A DNA stretch of 64,000 nucleotides from Lachnospiraceae bacterium (GCA_003979345.1 RYVZ01000017.1:7156-71155), one strand, 5' to 3'. Shown: positions 1 to 7,989, counted from the stretch's first letter. Program-made: numbers and translations. The notes: generated from the letters alone by a model not told the origin.

Positions 1-371
1 GCGTGACGGCGCTGCTTCGCCGTCCGCTTACGGAGACAGTCTGGGTGCATGCCGCAGATCCGCTGCAGCCATGGGGAAAACTGCTTACCCATGAGGATGG
101 CAGGGCGTTTCTCAATGTAACGGGAAGCGCTGTCGCGATCCGCGGCGGAAGACCGGTCATGATATTTGAGAAGCAGGGAAAATCTTGCAGTGCTTTTGAA
201 ACTGCGGGATTGGAGGATGTGTTATTCTTATTTGTAGAGGAGTTCCGGCGCGGAAGGATTTTTACAGGGCGCAAGCGGATCGTGGTCAAAGAGTACCTGC
301 AGGATTTAGCCGCCGTGTTTGAGAAGTGCGGCTTTGTGAAAGAAATAAGGGATTATGTGTTGTACCGGTGA
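1..371 (+). CDS. Lhr-like DEAD/DEAH-box helicase, C-terminal fragment
   Basis: The reading frame is open at the left edge, so only about the last 123 codons are present. The segment AADPLQPWGKLLTH followed by GSAVAIRGGRPVMIFEKQGK resembles the C-terminal domain of Lhr-type superfamily 2 helicases, where a conserved N-P-x-x-P-W/Y-G block precedes a stretch of 'V-x-x-R/D-G-x-x-V'. The helicase motor motifs lie outside the window, so the assignment rests on the tail alone. In this family the protein is a large ATP-dependent DNA/RNA helicase linked to repair. The protein ends normally in DYVLYR and nothing suggests truncation at its 3' end. Confidence 0.6.
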   Translation, partial: VTALLRRPLTETVWVHAADPLQPWGKLLTHEDGRAFLNVTGSAVAIRGGRPVMIFEKQGKSCSAFETAGLEDVLFLFVEEFRRGRIFTGRKRIVVKEYLQDLAAVFEKCGFVKEIRDYVLYR

Positions 372-848
372 GAACGCCATCGATTTTTTGCGGTAAATAG
401 CAGGTTTTGCCGCCTGCGGCAAGCTCGTCAAGCATTACAACTTCCTGCGAAGTTCAAAGTATACGATGTTTTCAAGCTCATAATATTGTCTCCTTTGTTG
501 TCGGTATATGCAAAAACTGCCAAAAGGAAAAAAGTTTTTACCGGATTTACGAAAAAATTTACCGACCAACGCGGATGCGCATCGCGAAGCGTGAGCATGT
601 GGGGAGCACATGATACCGCGCCCGGCGAAGCGGGTGTGCATGGACTTCCGCATGATCGCGAAACGACTATGGTAATATGTCGTCAGATATATTATACGGC
701 ATGCAGCTTACCCCGTCCCTGATGCAGCTTACCCGAAGTTTTGTTGACATTTGAACGGGCGGCGGTATGATGAGGATACAGCATCGGTTCTATGAGTCAG
801 ACATACGGGAACCCGGCTGTTACAAAGAGGACAGATAAGGGGGACGGC
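372..848. other. Non-coding stretch with hairpins and the ABC operon promoter
   Basis: No convincing gene is present. The stretch holds several perfect short inverted repeats: TTGCCGC/GCGGCAA at 407-422 with a 2-nt loop, CATGTG/CACATG near 596-613, and CCCG/CGGG near 620-635. The last 105 bases carry the promoter of the following ABC transporter. The short open frames here have no good ribosome binding site and read as low-quality sequence. Confidence 0.5.
744..771 (+). promoter_or_regulatory. Sigma-A type promoter of the ABC transporter operon
   Basis: TTGACA at 744-749 and TATGAT at 766-771 are separated by 16 bp, close to the vegetative consensus. It lies about 80 bp before the ATPase start codon at 849. 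Confidence 0.75.
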
Positions 849-1748
849 ATGGAACCGATCATAGAAATCAAAAATTTATGCAAACGCTTTGGCGAGATCA
901 AAGCGGTCGATCACCTCAATTTCAAGGTGAAGAGAGGAGAACTGTTCGCGTTTTTGGGCGTCAACGGCGCCGGAAAGAGCACGACGATCTCCATGATGTG
1001 CGGGCAGTTAAAAAAGGATGACGGCGAGGTCATCATTGACGGAAAAAATCTTCACGACCATTTGGACGAGATCAAGAGCCTGCTCGGTGTCGTATTTCAG
1101 AATTCGGTGCTTGATCAGCAGCTCACGGTATTGGATAACTTAAAGAGCCGTGCGGCACTTTACGGAATCGGCGGGAAGACATTTGAAAGCCGGCTTGCAG
1201 AGCTGTCCGGACTGTTGGAACTGGACGGGCTGATGAAGCGTCCGGTCGGAAAACTTTCCGGAGGTCAGCGCCGCAGGATCGATATTGCGCGTGCAATCTT
1301 TCATAAGCCGCAGATTTTGATCTTGGATGAGCCGACGACGGGGCTTGACCCGCAGACGCGCAAAAATGTCTGGGAGGTCGTGGAAAGTCTTCGTAAAAAT
1401 GAAAATATGACGGTGTTCCTCACGACCCATTATATGGAAGAAGCAGCAGAGGCGGATTATGTCGTTATCATAGAAAGCGGAAAAATAGCCGCAGAGGGAA
1501 CGCCAATCGACTTGAAAAATCAATATACAGGTGATTTTATCACGCTTTACGGCGCAGAGGAGGCGGCGGTAAAGGCAATGGGACTGCCCTATGAAAAAGA
1601 CGGTAACGCTTACCGGCTCTCCGTTCCCGATACGGCGGCGGCAGCTAAGCTGATCATGGAACATCCTTCGGTATTTACGGATTTTGAGATCGTCAAGGGA
1701 AAAATGGATGATGTGTTCTTAAACGTGACCGGAAAGAGAACAGAGTAA
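849..1748 (+). CDS. ABC transporter ATP-binding protein (DrrA-like)
   Basis: This is the nucleotide-binding subunit of an ABC-2 type exporter. It hydrolyses ATP at the inner face of the membrane and drives the permease encoded next. Walker A is GVNGAGKST at about residues 37-45, the signature is LSGGQRRR, and Walker B is ILILDEPTTGLDP. The C-terminal extension after the H-loop (LTTHYMEEA) is typical of drug/lantibiotic exporters of the DrrA/CcmA group. ATG 849 was chosen because the purine-rich AAGGGGG sits just before it; an upstream ATG at 792 would add residues unlike the family. It forms a likely operon with the permease, a LytTR protein and a DUF3021 protein. Substrate is unknown. Confidence 0.93.
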   Translation: MEPIIEIKNLCKRFGEIKAVDHLNFKVKRGELFAFLGVNGAGKSTTISMMCGQLKKDDGEVIIDGKNLHDHLDEIKSLLGVVFQNSVLDQQLTVLDNLKSRAALYGIGGKTFESRLAELSGLLELDGLMKRPVGKLSGGQRRRIDIARAIFHKPQILILDEPTTGLDPQTRKNVWEVVESLRKNENMTVFLTTHYMEEAAEADYVVIIESGKIAAEGTPIDLKNQYTGDFITLYGAEEAAVKAMGLPYEKDGNAYRLSVPDTAAAAKLIMEHPSVFTDFEIVKGKMDDVFLNVTGKRTE

Positions 1749-1753
1749 AAAAA

Positions 1754-1838
1754 GAAAAAGACCGCAAAGCGGTCTTTTGCAAAGCGGTCTTTTGCAAAGC
1801 GGTCTTTTGCAAAGCGGTCTTTTGCAAAGCGGTCTTTT
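1754..1838 (+). repeat. Intra-operon terminator-like hairpin with its 3' arm in five tandem copies
   Basis: A hairpin AAAGACCGC-AAA-GCGGTCTTT starts right after the ATPase stop codon. The 15-bp unit GCAAAGCGGTCTTTT, which contains the 3' arm and a U4 tract, is then repeated five times without a mismatch (1764-1778, 1779-1793, 1794-1808, 1809-1823, 1824-1838). The left arm occurs once. Read on the minus strand the array presents five left arms followed by one right arm and a longer T-run, so it could also stop antisense transcripts. The perfect identity of the copies indicates a recent or actively maintained expansion. Confidence 0.9.
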
Positions 1839-1896
1839 ACGAATTTGTGCCTGCGGCTCAAAGTTCGCAGGTTGCGGAAAGGTATGGTTATTTAGT

Positions 1897-2793
1897 ATGA
1901 AATTCAGGGCACTTACTGTCAGAAATATAAAATTATTTTTTAAGGATAAAGGAATGTTTTTTTCATCGCTGATCACGCCGATGATTCTGCTTGTATTGTA
2001 TGCGACGTTCTTGGGAAAAACATATGATGATAGTTTTAGCCAAAGTATGCCGGAAGGATCTGTGCTTCCGGAGAGTGTGATTGGAGGACTTGTCGGCGCG
2101 GAGCTGGTCTCGTCAATCTTAGCGGTATGCTGCGTGACGGTCGCATTCTGCTCCAATATGCTGATGGTGCAGGATAAGGTAAGCGGCTCGCGGGGCGATT
2201 TTACGGTTGCACCCGTGAAGCGGTCCGTGCTGTCGATGAGCTATTATGCGGCGACAGTGTTTTCCACACTGATCGTGTGTTTTGCGGCGCTGGCTGCATG
2301 CCTGATCTACTTAAAATCGGTCGGCTGGTACATGACGGTGTCAGACATTCTGCTGATGTGCGGAGATACGGTACTGTTGGTGCTGTTCGGTACGGCGCTC
2401 TCCTCTATCGTCAATATTTTTATCAGCACACAGGGGCAGATCAGCGCGGTCGGAACGATCGTCAGCGCGGGCTATGGTTTCATCTGCGGTGCGTATATGC
2501 CGATCTCTAATTTTGGTTCTGGGCTGCAGAAAGTGCTGTCGTTTTTGCCGGGTACCTATGGCACTTCATTGATCCGCAATCATGCCATGCGCGGTGTGTT
2601 TGCAGAAATGGCAGAAAACGGCGTCACGGAGGAGGTTCTTAACGGGATCAAAGAAGCAGTGGACTGCCGACTGTACTTTCTTGATAGGGTAGTGACCATG
2701 CCAGTAATGGTGATGTGGGTTACCGTTTCAGTCGTGATCCTGATTGCGGTCTATATTCTGTTAAATGTCGTGAAGGAAAGGAAAAGCGTCTGA
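1897..2793 (+). CDS. ABC-2 type transporter permease
   Basis: This is the membrane subunit that pairs with the upstream ATPase. The N-terminus MKFRALTVRNIKLFFKDKG is the usual cytosolic start of ABC-2 permeases, followed by a first membrane segment (about residues 24-41), an extracellular loop, four central membrane segments, and a last one near the C-terminus ending in NVVKERKSV. The length of 298 residues fits half-size drug-type permeases. ATG 1897 is the natural start; the open frame extends upstream through the 15-bp repeats as QSGLL units, but that extension is not family-like. Its stop codon is one base from the next start codon, so translation coupling with the LytTR gene is likely. 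Confidence 0.9.
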   Translation: MKFRALTVRNIKLFFKDKGMFFSSLITPMILLVLYATFLGKTYDDSFSQSMPEGSVLPESVIGGLVGAELVSSILAVCCVTVAFCSNMLMVQDKVSGSRGDFTVAPVKRSVLSMSYYAATVFSTLIVCFAALAACLIYLKSVGWYMTVSDILLMCGDTVLLVLFGTALSSIVNIFISTQGQISAVGTIVSAGYGFICGAYMPISNFGSGLQKVLSFLPGTYGTSLIRNHAMRGVFAEMAENGVTEEVLNGIKEAVDCRLYFLDRVVTMPVMVMWVTVSVVILIAVYILLNVVKERKSV

Positions 2794-2794
2794 C

Positions 2795-3439
2795 GTGAAG
2801 ATTACGATAGAAGCGCTGCCGCCGGGCGGCGAGGAAGAAATCATCATTCGTGCCGATCAGCTCGATGAGCGCATCATGGCGCTGATACAGGCGATCAAGT
2901 CACCTGCGGCAGATACCGGTGCAAGCCGCTTCGCAGGCGGCGGTGACTTTGGTCAGCCTGTGGGCGGCTCTGCTCCCGCGACTGACGGGCATACGGGTGG
3001 TCTGGGCGGTCCGGACGCGGATACGGGGCGGTACACGGGTAGTATGGATTCGGGAATCGGCAGGCATACGGGAGGTTCCGATTCAGCCAGATATGCAAAT
3101 GGTCCGGATTCCGGCAGACTGACGGTGTTCCGCGAGGGTGGTGGTATCTGCCTTGTGGAGACGGCAGAAATCTATTACTTTGAGTCGGTGGATGACCGGG
3201 TATTTGCTTATGTCAAAGACGACGTTGCCGAGGTGAAACAGAAGCTGTATGAACTGGAGGATCGGCTTGCGGGAGGAGATTTTATCCGCATTTCGAAATC
3301 CATGATATTGAATTTATCGAAAGTAAAGCGCTTTGCCCCTTACATGGGCGGGCGCTTTGAGGCGTTGCTGGAAAATGGCGAGAAAGCGTTGATCTCGCGC
3401 CAGTATGTGCCGGAGCTAAAGAAAGTGCTCGGTCTGTAG
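2795..3439 (+). CDS. LytTR DNA-binding regulator with a long low-complexity linker
   Basis: The first ~34 residues (MKITIEALPPGGEEEIIIR) match the short N-terminal part of stand-alone LytTR regulators that are encoded with DUF3021 membrane proteins. Residues ~107-214 form the LytTR DNA-binding domain (EIYYFESVDDRVFAY, DFIRISKSMILNLSKV, ENGEKALISRQYVPELKKVLGL). Between them lies a Gly/Asp/Ser/Thr-rich linker of about 70 residues with repeated T-G-G and D-S/T-G motifs, where relatives have only a few residues. The start is GTG. Together with DUF3021 it probably controls the upstream ABC transporter genes, as such pairs commonly do; no binding site was identified. Confidence 0.88.
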   Translation: MKITIEALPPGGEEEIIIRADQLDERIMALIQAIKSPAADTGASRFAGGGDFGQPVGGSAPATDGHTGGLGGPDADTGRYTGSMDSGIGRHTGGSDSARYANGPDSGRLTVFREGGGICLVETAEIYYFESVDDRVFAYVKDDVAEVKQKLYELEDRLAGGDFIRISKSMILNLSKVKRFAPYMGGRFEALLENGEKALISRQYVPELKKVLGL

Positions 3440-3600
3440 GAGAAGCGCATGTGGACAGCGGCGCGTGTAAATGGTCGTAGGGTCATCTGACATATTAAGG
3501 ATGAAAGTATTCCGTTTTCTGAAAACGGGGTTTCATCTGCTGATGCATGGACGGGGAAATGGTGCGGGACATAAGGTATTTGATTTTCAGGAGAAACAGG

Positions 3601-4062
3601 GTGATCAATATGTGGAAAAAACGAATTGGAGAAGCAGTAAAATTTTCAGTAGTCATTTCAACGGGAACGCTGATCGCGACGGCATTCTGGTATCTGATTA
3701 CGTTGATTTCCAACGGCTGCGACATTCTTTCAGCGCAGATTCCGTATGTGACGTTGTGGGAGATTCTTGCCATTGGAATTGTGTGTGGCTTTGGCACGGA
3801 GTTGATTCTTCATGGCTGTGACATGCCGCTTAACAGATGGGTACGCCGGATTTTCCTGCACTATGTTTTTGTGACAACCGTTGTTTTGGTGTGCGGGTAT
3901 TTTTTCGGCTGGTATAAACTGAGCATTTCCGGCGTGTTTTTGATGTGTCTGACTTCGGCGGCGGTCTACGTGTTTACGTTTTCACTGCGAGGAATCAATG
4001 ACGGAAAGACAGCAAAGAAGATGAACGATAAGCTGGAGGAACGGAAGAGGATGAAGAAATAG
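3601..4062 (+). CDS. DUF3021 family membrane protein
   Basis: This is a small protein with four predicted membrane segments (around VKFSVVISTGTLIATAFWYLI, LWEILAIGIVCGFGTELIL, the FLHYVFVTTVVLVCGYFFGW stretch and VFLMCLTSAAVYVFTF) and a charged cytoplasmic tail. DUF3021 proteins are regularly encoded next to LytTR regulators and are thought to act as membrane partners that hold or release the regulator. GTG 3601 is preferred because AGGAG lies 7 nt before it; ATG 3610 or an upstream ATG 3547 are alternatives. Function beyond this guilt by association is unproven. Confidence 0.82.
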   Translation: MINMWKKRIGEAVKFSVVISTGTLIATAFWYLITLISNGCDILSAQIPYVTLWEILAIGIVCGFGTELILHGCDMPLNRWVRRIFLHYVFVTTVVLVCGYFFGWYKLSISGVFLMCLTSAAVYVFTFSLRGINDGKTAKKMNDKLEERKRMKK

Positions 4063-4117
4063 GATGAAGAAATAGCAGATGTGTTTAGGATATTTTTAGA
4101 AATCCTTTACAAATTCA

Positions 4118-4144
4118 TTAGCACTCACCTCTTGACAGTGCTAA
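4118..4144 (+). promoter_or_regulatory. CIRCE element (HrcA operator) of the hsp20 operon
   Basis: TTAGCACTC, a 9-bp spacer and CAGTGCTAA match the CIRCE consensus TTAGCACTC-N9-GAGTGCTAA with a single mismatch in the right arm. A -35 like hexamer TTGACA (4132-4137) lies inside the spacer and right arm, with a weak -10 TAAAAC at 4155-4160 (17-bp spacing), so HrcA binding would block the polymerase directly. hrcA itself is not in the window. Confidence 0.88.
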
Positions 4145-4188
4145 CAATTGGTGGTAAAACATAGGTATCAAAGGAACGGAGGCGATGA

Positions 4189-4254
4189 ATGAAGCGCAAG
4201 GAAGCTGATTTCTATGGAAATGATAAAGGTAACAAGGCAATGAAAGCATTGTAA
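4189..4254 (+). CDS. Possible 21-residue leader peptide before hsp20
   Basis: A short frame starting MKRKEADFYGNDKG and ending KAMKAL follows GGAGG at 4178-4182 with an ideal 6-nt spacing. It lies in the ~185-nt leader between the CIRCE promoter and the first hsp20 gene. Its stop codon (4252-4254) falls inside the left arm of a perfect 9-bp hairpin, CATTGTAAT/ATTACAATG (4247-4255 and 4262-4270, 6-nt loop). The composition is hydrophilic and no family is recognised. It could be a real small protein, a regulatory leader peptide, or chance. Confidence 0.35.
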   Translation: MKRKEADFYGNDKGNKAMKAL

Positions 4255-4344
4255 TGAAAAGATTACAATGGAAGCGCTGTAAAGGCAACAGGGTATCACG
4301 ATCTTCTTAAGAAGAAGACGTAAGACAGAATGGAGGAATGACTT

Positions 4345-4758
4345 ATGTTAATGCCCAGCTTATTTGGAACAAACGGATTCGACCGCGCACTCGGAACTTC
4401 TCTAAGAGGCGGCCGCGAAATGATGAGTACTGATGTGAAAGAGACGGAGAACGGTTATGAGGTGATCATGAATCTTCCGGGTTTTGCGAAAGAGGATGTC
4501 AAGGGCGAGATCAAGGACGGCTACCTCACAGTTACCGCGACGACGAATACAAGCAAAGATGAAAAGGACGCGGAAGGCAAATATATCCGCAGGGAGCGCT
4601 ACAGTGGTTCGTGCAGCAGAAGCTTTTATGTCGGTGAGGATGTGACGCAGGATGATATCAAGGCGAAGTTTGAGGACGGCACCCTGAAGTTGTCGATCCC
4701 GAAAAAGGAACCGGAACAAAAAGAAGAACAGAAGCGCTATATTGAGATTGAGGGATAA
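4345..4758 (+). CDS. Hsp20/alpha-crystallin small heat-shock protein (first copy)
   Basis: This is an ATP-independent holdase that binds unfolding proteins during heat stress. The alpha-crystallin domain spans about residues 30-125: it opens with STDVKETENGYEVIMNLPGF, contains YIRRERYSGSCSRSFYVGEDV, and has the A/G-x-L motif GTLKLSIPKKEP near the end. A short N-terminal arm (LMPSLFGTNGFDRAL) and a charged tail complete the protein, whose 137 residues are normal for the family. GGAGG lies 9 nt before the ATG. It is the first gene after the CIRCE promoter and is followed 15 bp later by a second hsp20 gene. Confidence 0.95.
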   Translation: MLMPSLFGTNGFDRALGTSLRGGREMMSTDVKETENGYEVIMNLPGFAKEDVKGEIKDGYLTVTATTNTSKDEKDAEGKYIRRERYSGSCSRSFYVGEDVTQDDIKAKFEDGTLKLSIPKKEPEQKEEQKRYIEIEG

Positions 4759-4773
4759 AGGGGGGAAAAGATA

Positions 4774-5250
4774 ATGTGGATGCCTTCATTATTTGGTGAG
4801 AATTTGATCGACGACTTTTTTGATGATTTTTTTGATGATCTTGGCGGACGCGCGTATATCACAACGGCGAAACCGGAGGGCAGAAATCAGAAACCGGCAC
4901 AGAATGTACAGCCTGAAGGACTGATGCGGACCGATATCAGGGAGACAGAGGATCAGTATCTTCTTATGATCGATCTTCCGGGATTCAAAAAGGAAGACAT
5001 TCAGGTAACGGTAGAAGATGACTGCCTGACCATTGCTGCAGCCAAGGCAGCTGCGGCGGAGCAGGAGAATGTCCGCTATCTGCGCAGAGAACGGTATGCC
5101 GGACCCTTAAAGAGAGCGTTCTACGTCGGAGAGGGCATTGAGCAGGGTGATATCAAGGCTCAGTTCCAGAACGGCGTACTTCGGCTGACCATTCCAAAGC
5201 AGAAGCCGCAGGAAGTCGTGGAGGAGAGTAAGTATATTGCGATCGAGTAA
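4774..5250 (+). CDS. Hsp20/alpha-crystallin small heat-shock protein (second copy)
   Basis: This is a paralogue of the preceding gene. The alpha-crystallin core runs from about residue 50 (MRTDIRETEDQYLLMIDLPGF) to the LRLTIPKQKPQ motif near residue 148, and shares YLRRERYAGPLKRAFYVGEGI with the first copy. Its N-terminal arm is longer and contains an Asp/Phe-rich stretch (DDFFDDFFDDLGG), so the two proteins may form mixed oligomers with different client binding. The RBS GGGG-AAAAGATA precedes ATG 4774. It is transcribed with the first copy from the CIRCE promoter and ends before a strong terminator. Confidence 0.95.
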   Translation: MWMPSLFGENLIDDFFDDFFDDLGGRAYITTAKPEGRNQKPAQNVQPEGLMRTDIRETEDQYLLMIDLPGFKKEDIQVTVEDDCLTIAAAKAAAAEQENVRYLRRERYAGPLKRAFYVGEGIEQGDIKAQFQNGVLRLTIPKQKPQEVVEESKYIAIE

Positions 5251-5311
5251 GCGCGCCGCTGTTTGCTTACAATAAAGAAGAAACAAATAAAACCCGTTTT
5301 TGTAAGACAGG

Positions 5312-5380
5312 AAAACCCGCTTTTGGGGACAGAGAATACGGATCAGGTATTTCTCTGGCACCGGAAAGCGGGTTTTGTTT
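5312..5380 (+). terminator. Long bidirectional terminator hairpin after hsp20
   Basis: AAAACCCGC (5312-5320) pairs with GCGGGTTTT (5368-5376), and a second inner helix pairs CAGAGA-ATAC with GTAT-TTCTCTG. T-runs lie on both strands. Confidence 0.8.
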
Positions 5381-5433
5381 GCGTTTACGGCTGCATTCCG
5401 ATATACTGAAGGAAACAGAACGGAGATAAGGAA

Positions 5434-6264
5434 ATGTGTGGGAACAGAAAAGAAACGATCCAGTTTGGCATGCCGACGCTGATCGAACTCTCTTCTTTGG
5501 AAGAAACGTTCAAGCTGTGCCGGAAGCTTGGACTTGATTTTGTGGAACTGAATATGAATCTGCCCGATTATCAGGCAGATAAATTGGAAGAAATTGAAGC
5601 ATTGTTGGAACTGAAAGAACGTTACGGGATTTATTACACGATTCATCTGGATGAAAATCTGAACATCTGCGATTTTAACCGTGCAGTCGCGCAGGCATAT
5701 ACGGATACCGTGCGCCGCACGATCACGGCGGCGAAGAAGCTTGGCTCCCCGATTCTGAATATGCACATGAATCATGGGGTCTATTTTACGCTGCCGGAGC
5801 GGAAGGTGGAATTGTTCGCGGTGTACGGCAAAGAATACCGGGAAGCATGGACACAATTCCGGTGCATGTGCGAGGACGAGATCGGGGACTTTGATATCCG
5901 TATCTGCATCGAGAATACGGACGGCTTTCGGGATTATGAAAAAGAGGCGATGCAGGGTCTGCTTGAGAGTCCTGTGTTCGGACTGACATGGGACATTGGC
6001 CATTCCCACAGCGTCGGTAATATCGACGAAGCGTTTCTGATGGAACACGGGGACGAACTGCAGCATTTTCACATTCATGACGCTTTGGGTGAAAAAAATC
6101 ACAGGGCGCTCGGTACCGGAGAGATCGATCTGATACAGAGACTGCAGCTTGCGAAAGCGCATCATTGCCGTTGTGTTTTGGAGACCAAAACGGTGGAGGG
6201 ATTAGAAGAATCGGTCGGCTGGCTTTGGAGGAACTGGAAGGAATCGTGTGAAAAATATTTCTAA
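5434..6264 (+). CDS. Sugar phosphate isomerase/epimerase-like TIM-barrel protein
   Basis: The 276-residue protein has the pattern of the AP-endonuclease 2/xylose isomerase-like TIM-barrel superfamily: an alternating strand/helix repeat with likely metal ligands in FVELN, YTIHLDENL, LNMHMNHG, ICIENTD, TWDIGHSHS, HFHIHDA and VLETK. These Glu, His and Asp positions correspond to the divalent metal site that catalyses sugar isomerisation or epimerisation. No specific substrate can be read from the sequence. GGAGATAAGG precedes the ATG. It stands alone between the hsp20 terminator and an EamA transporter gene. Confidence 0.88.
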   Translation: MCGNRKETIQFGMPTLIELSSLEETFKLCRKLGLDFVELNMNLPDYQADKLEEIEALLELKERYGIYYTIHLDENLNICDFNRAVAQAYTDTVRRTITAAKKLGSPILNMHMNHGVYFTLPERKVELFAVYGKEYREAWTQFRCMCEDEIGDFDIRICIENTDGFRDYEKEAMQGLLESPVFGLTWDIGHSHSVGNIDEAFLMEHGDELQHFHIHDALGEKNHRALGTGEIDLIQRLQLAKAHHCRCVLETKTVEGLEESVGWLWRNWKESCEKYF

Positions 6265-6341
6265 TGCAGTAAATAACGCTGCCTAAGAAGTATTAAATTT
6301 CACATTCTTATTTGAGCCGCCAAGGCGGAATGGGGATTAAT

Positions 6342-7220
6342 ATGAACCGGAGGAAAATAGCAGTTTCCATCTTATATGCGGTGCTGGCGGCGGTATTCTA
6401 TGCGCTGAATATGCCGGCATCCAAATTGCTGTTAAAACATATGGAACCGACGATGTTGGCGGCTTTTCTGTATCTGGGAGCCGGGTTTGGTATCGGTGCT
6501 TTATTTTTGTTTCACCGTCATGAAAATGCAGAGAACCTGACAAAAAAAGATCTGCCCTATACGCTTGGTATGATCGCGCTTGATATTGCGGCGCCGATTC
6601 TGCTGATGTACGGTTTGTTACACACAACGTCGGCGAACGCTTCGCTGCTCAACAATTTTGAGATCGTTGCGACTTCCTTGATTGCGCTGTTTGTGTTCAA
6701 AGAAGCAGTCTCGAAACGTCTGTGGCTTGCGATTCTGCTGATCACCATATCAAGCTCGGTTCTTTCCGTCGAGGACTTGTCCGGTCTGCATTTTTCATGG
6801 GGGTCTTTGCTGGTATTAGCGGCAGCGGTCTGCTGGGGTCTGGAAAACAATTGCACGAGAAGTATTTCATCCAAAAATACCTATGAGATCGTGATGCTGA
6901 AAGGGATTTGTTCAGGTTTGGGTTCGCTGTTCATTGCTCTTTTTACGGGGGAGAGCCTGCCGGGGATTCCTTTTATCGGAATTGCGCTTATTTTGGGGCT
7001 TGTCGCTTACGGACTGAGTATCTTTTTTTACATCAAAGCGCAGAGTGTGCTGGGTGCAGCAAAAACAAGCGCATATTACGCGATTGCGCCCTTTGTCGGT
7101 GCGCTGCTGTCATTTCTCTTCTTAAGAGAAGCGCTGACGCTGCGCTATGCCGCGGCATTTCTGATTATGGCAGCAGGTACGGTGGTCGTTGTATGGGAAA
7201 CGCTGCAAAGTCCGGCATGA
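6342..7220 (+). CDS. EamA/DMT-family transporter
   Basis: This is an integral membrane protein with about ten predicted membrane segments arranged as two five-helix repeats, the hallmark of the drug/metabolite transporter superfamily. The first repeat starts KIAVSILYAVLAAVFYALNMPASKLLL and the second starts LLVLAAAVCWGLENNCTRSI. The conserved end of the second repeat, YYAIAPFVGALLSFLFLREAL, is clear. Members export amino acids, nucleosides or metabolites; the substrate here is unknown. ATG 6342 with GGGG about 8 nt upstream is preferred to a TTG 30 bases earlier. Confidence 0.9.
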   Translation: MNRRKIAVSILYAVLAAVFYALNMPASKLLLKHMEPTMLAAFLYLGAGFGIGALFLFHRHENAENLTKKDLPYTLGMIALDIAAPILLMYGLLHTTSANASLLNNFEIVATSLIALFVFKEAVSKRLWLAILLITISSSVLSVEDLSGLHFSWGSLLVLAAAVCWGLENNCTRSISSKNTYEIVMLKGICSGLGSLFIALFTGESLPGIPFIGIALILGLVAYGLSIFFYIKAQSVLGAAKTSAYYAIAPFVGALLSFLFLREALTLRYAAAFLIMAAGTVVVVWETLQSPA

Positions 7221-7305
7221 ACTAGCTGCTGTGCGGGACAAGGTGCAGGTACTTCCTGTCGATTTCCCGCATATCATATCATAAAACCATGAATGGAACC
7301 TGTTT

Positions 7306-7881
7306 ATGTCTCATTCAAATCGAATCTTTCCCGATATGGAGGCATATCTGTGCGCATACCGGCGTATTTTGGAGCAGATGACGGAAAAAATGACGTGTGC
7401 GAGGCTGTCAGACAGCATTTCCGGCAATTTTATCGCACAGATGATTCCGCATCACCGCGCGGCGGTAGAGATGTCCGAGAATCTTTTGAAGTATTCGTGC
7501 TTTGAACCGCTTGTACGGATCGCACAGAATATTATCCGCACGCAGAAGCAGGGCATTGCCGAGATGGAGCGGATGCTGTGTGACTGCCGTGAAAAGACAA
7601 ACTGTCCTAATGAAGTCTGCCGCTATCAGGATAAGATAGATTGTATTATACAAACGATGTTTGACGGGATGAACAATGCAAAGACCGGAAACTGCATCAA
7701 TGCGAATTTCATGCGTGAGATGATCCCGCACCATGAAGGAGCGGTTAAAATGGCAAAGACAGCGCTGCAATATGACCTTTGCTGCGCGCTTGTTCCGGTT
7801 CTTGAGGGAATCGTGAAGGAGCAGGAGGAAGGAATCAGGGAAATGGAAAGGCTTCTGATGCAATGTGGCTGTGAACGGTAA
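7306..7881 (+). CDS. DUF305 domain protein with two MIPHH motifs
   Basis: The protein has two DUF305 repeats, each carrying M-I-P-H-H (residues ~46-50 and ~139-143) followed by a helical stretch ending E-M-E-R-L/M-L. DUF305 proteins adopt a ferritin-like four-helix bundle and are sometimes linked to metal, particularly copper, handling. Eight or more cysteines occur between and after the repeats (CDCREKTNCPNEVC, CGC near the end), which adds to the suggestion of metal binding. There is no signal peptide, so it is probably cytosolic. The RBS is weak. It has no obvious operon partner. Confidence 0.85.
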   Translation: MSHSNRIFPDMEAYLCAYRRILEQMTEKMTCARLSDSISGNFIAQMIPHHRAAVEMSENLLKYSCFEPLVRIAQNIIRTQKQGIAEMERMLCDCREKTNCPNEVCRYQDKIDCIIQTMFDGMNNAKTGNCINANFMREMIPHHEGAVKMAKTALQYDLCCALVPVLEGIVKEQEEGIREMERLLMQCGCER

Positions 7882-7959
7882 AAGGAAGACAGATCAAAAC
7901 ATTGCCTGACAACTCAACAGCAACGGAACCGTGAACGCGGATGTTTTATGTAAAAAGAA

Positions 7960-7989
7960 TGATACAAACGCGGGCTGCCGTGCTATAAT
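7960..7989 (+). promoter_or_regulatory. Likely promoter of the folate operon
   Basis: A perfect TATAAT at 7984-7989 lies about 100 bp before folC. The -35 region (TGATAC at about 7960) is poor, so the exact promoter is uncertain. Confidence 0.5.

Noticed and set aside
407..722. Overlapping short open frames on both strands between the helicase tail and the ABC operon
   Set aside because: No ribosome binding sites, odd composition and overlap with perfect hairpins; treated as non-coding.
1777..1896. Upstream extension of the permease with QSGLL repeats
   Set aside because: The extension is encoded by the terminator repeats and ABC-2 permeases normally start at MKFRAL-like sequences.
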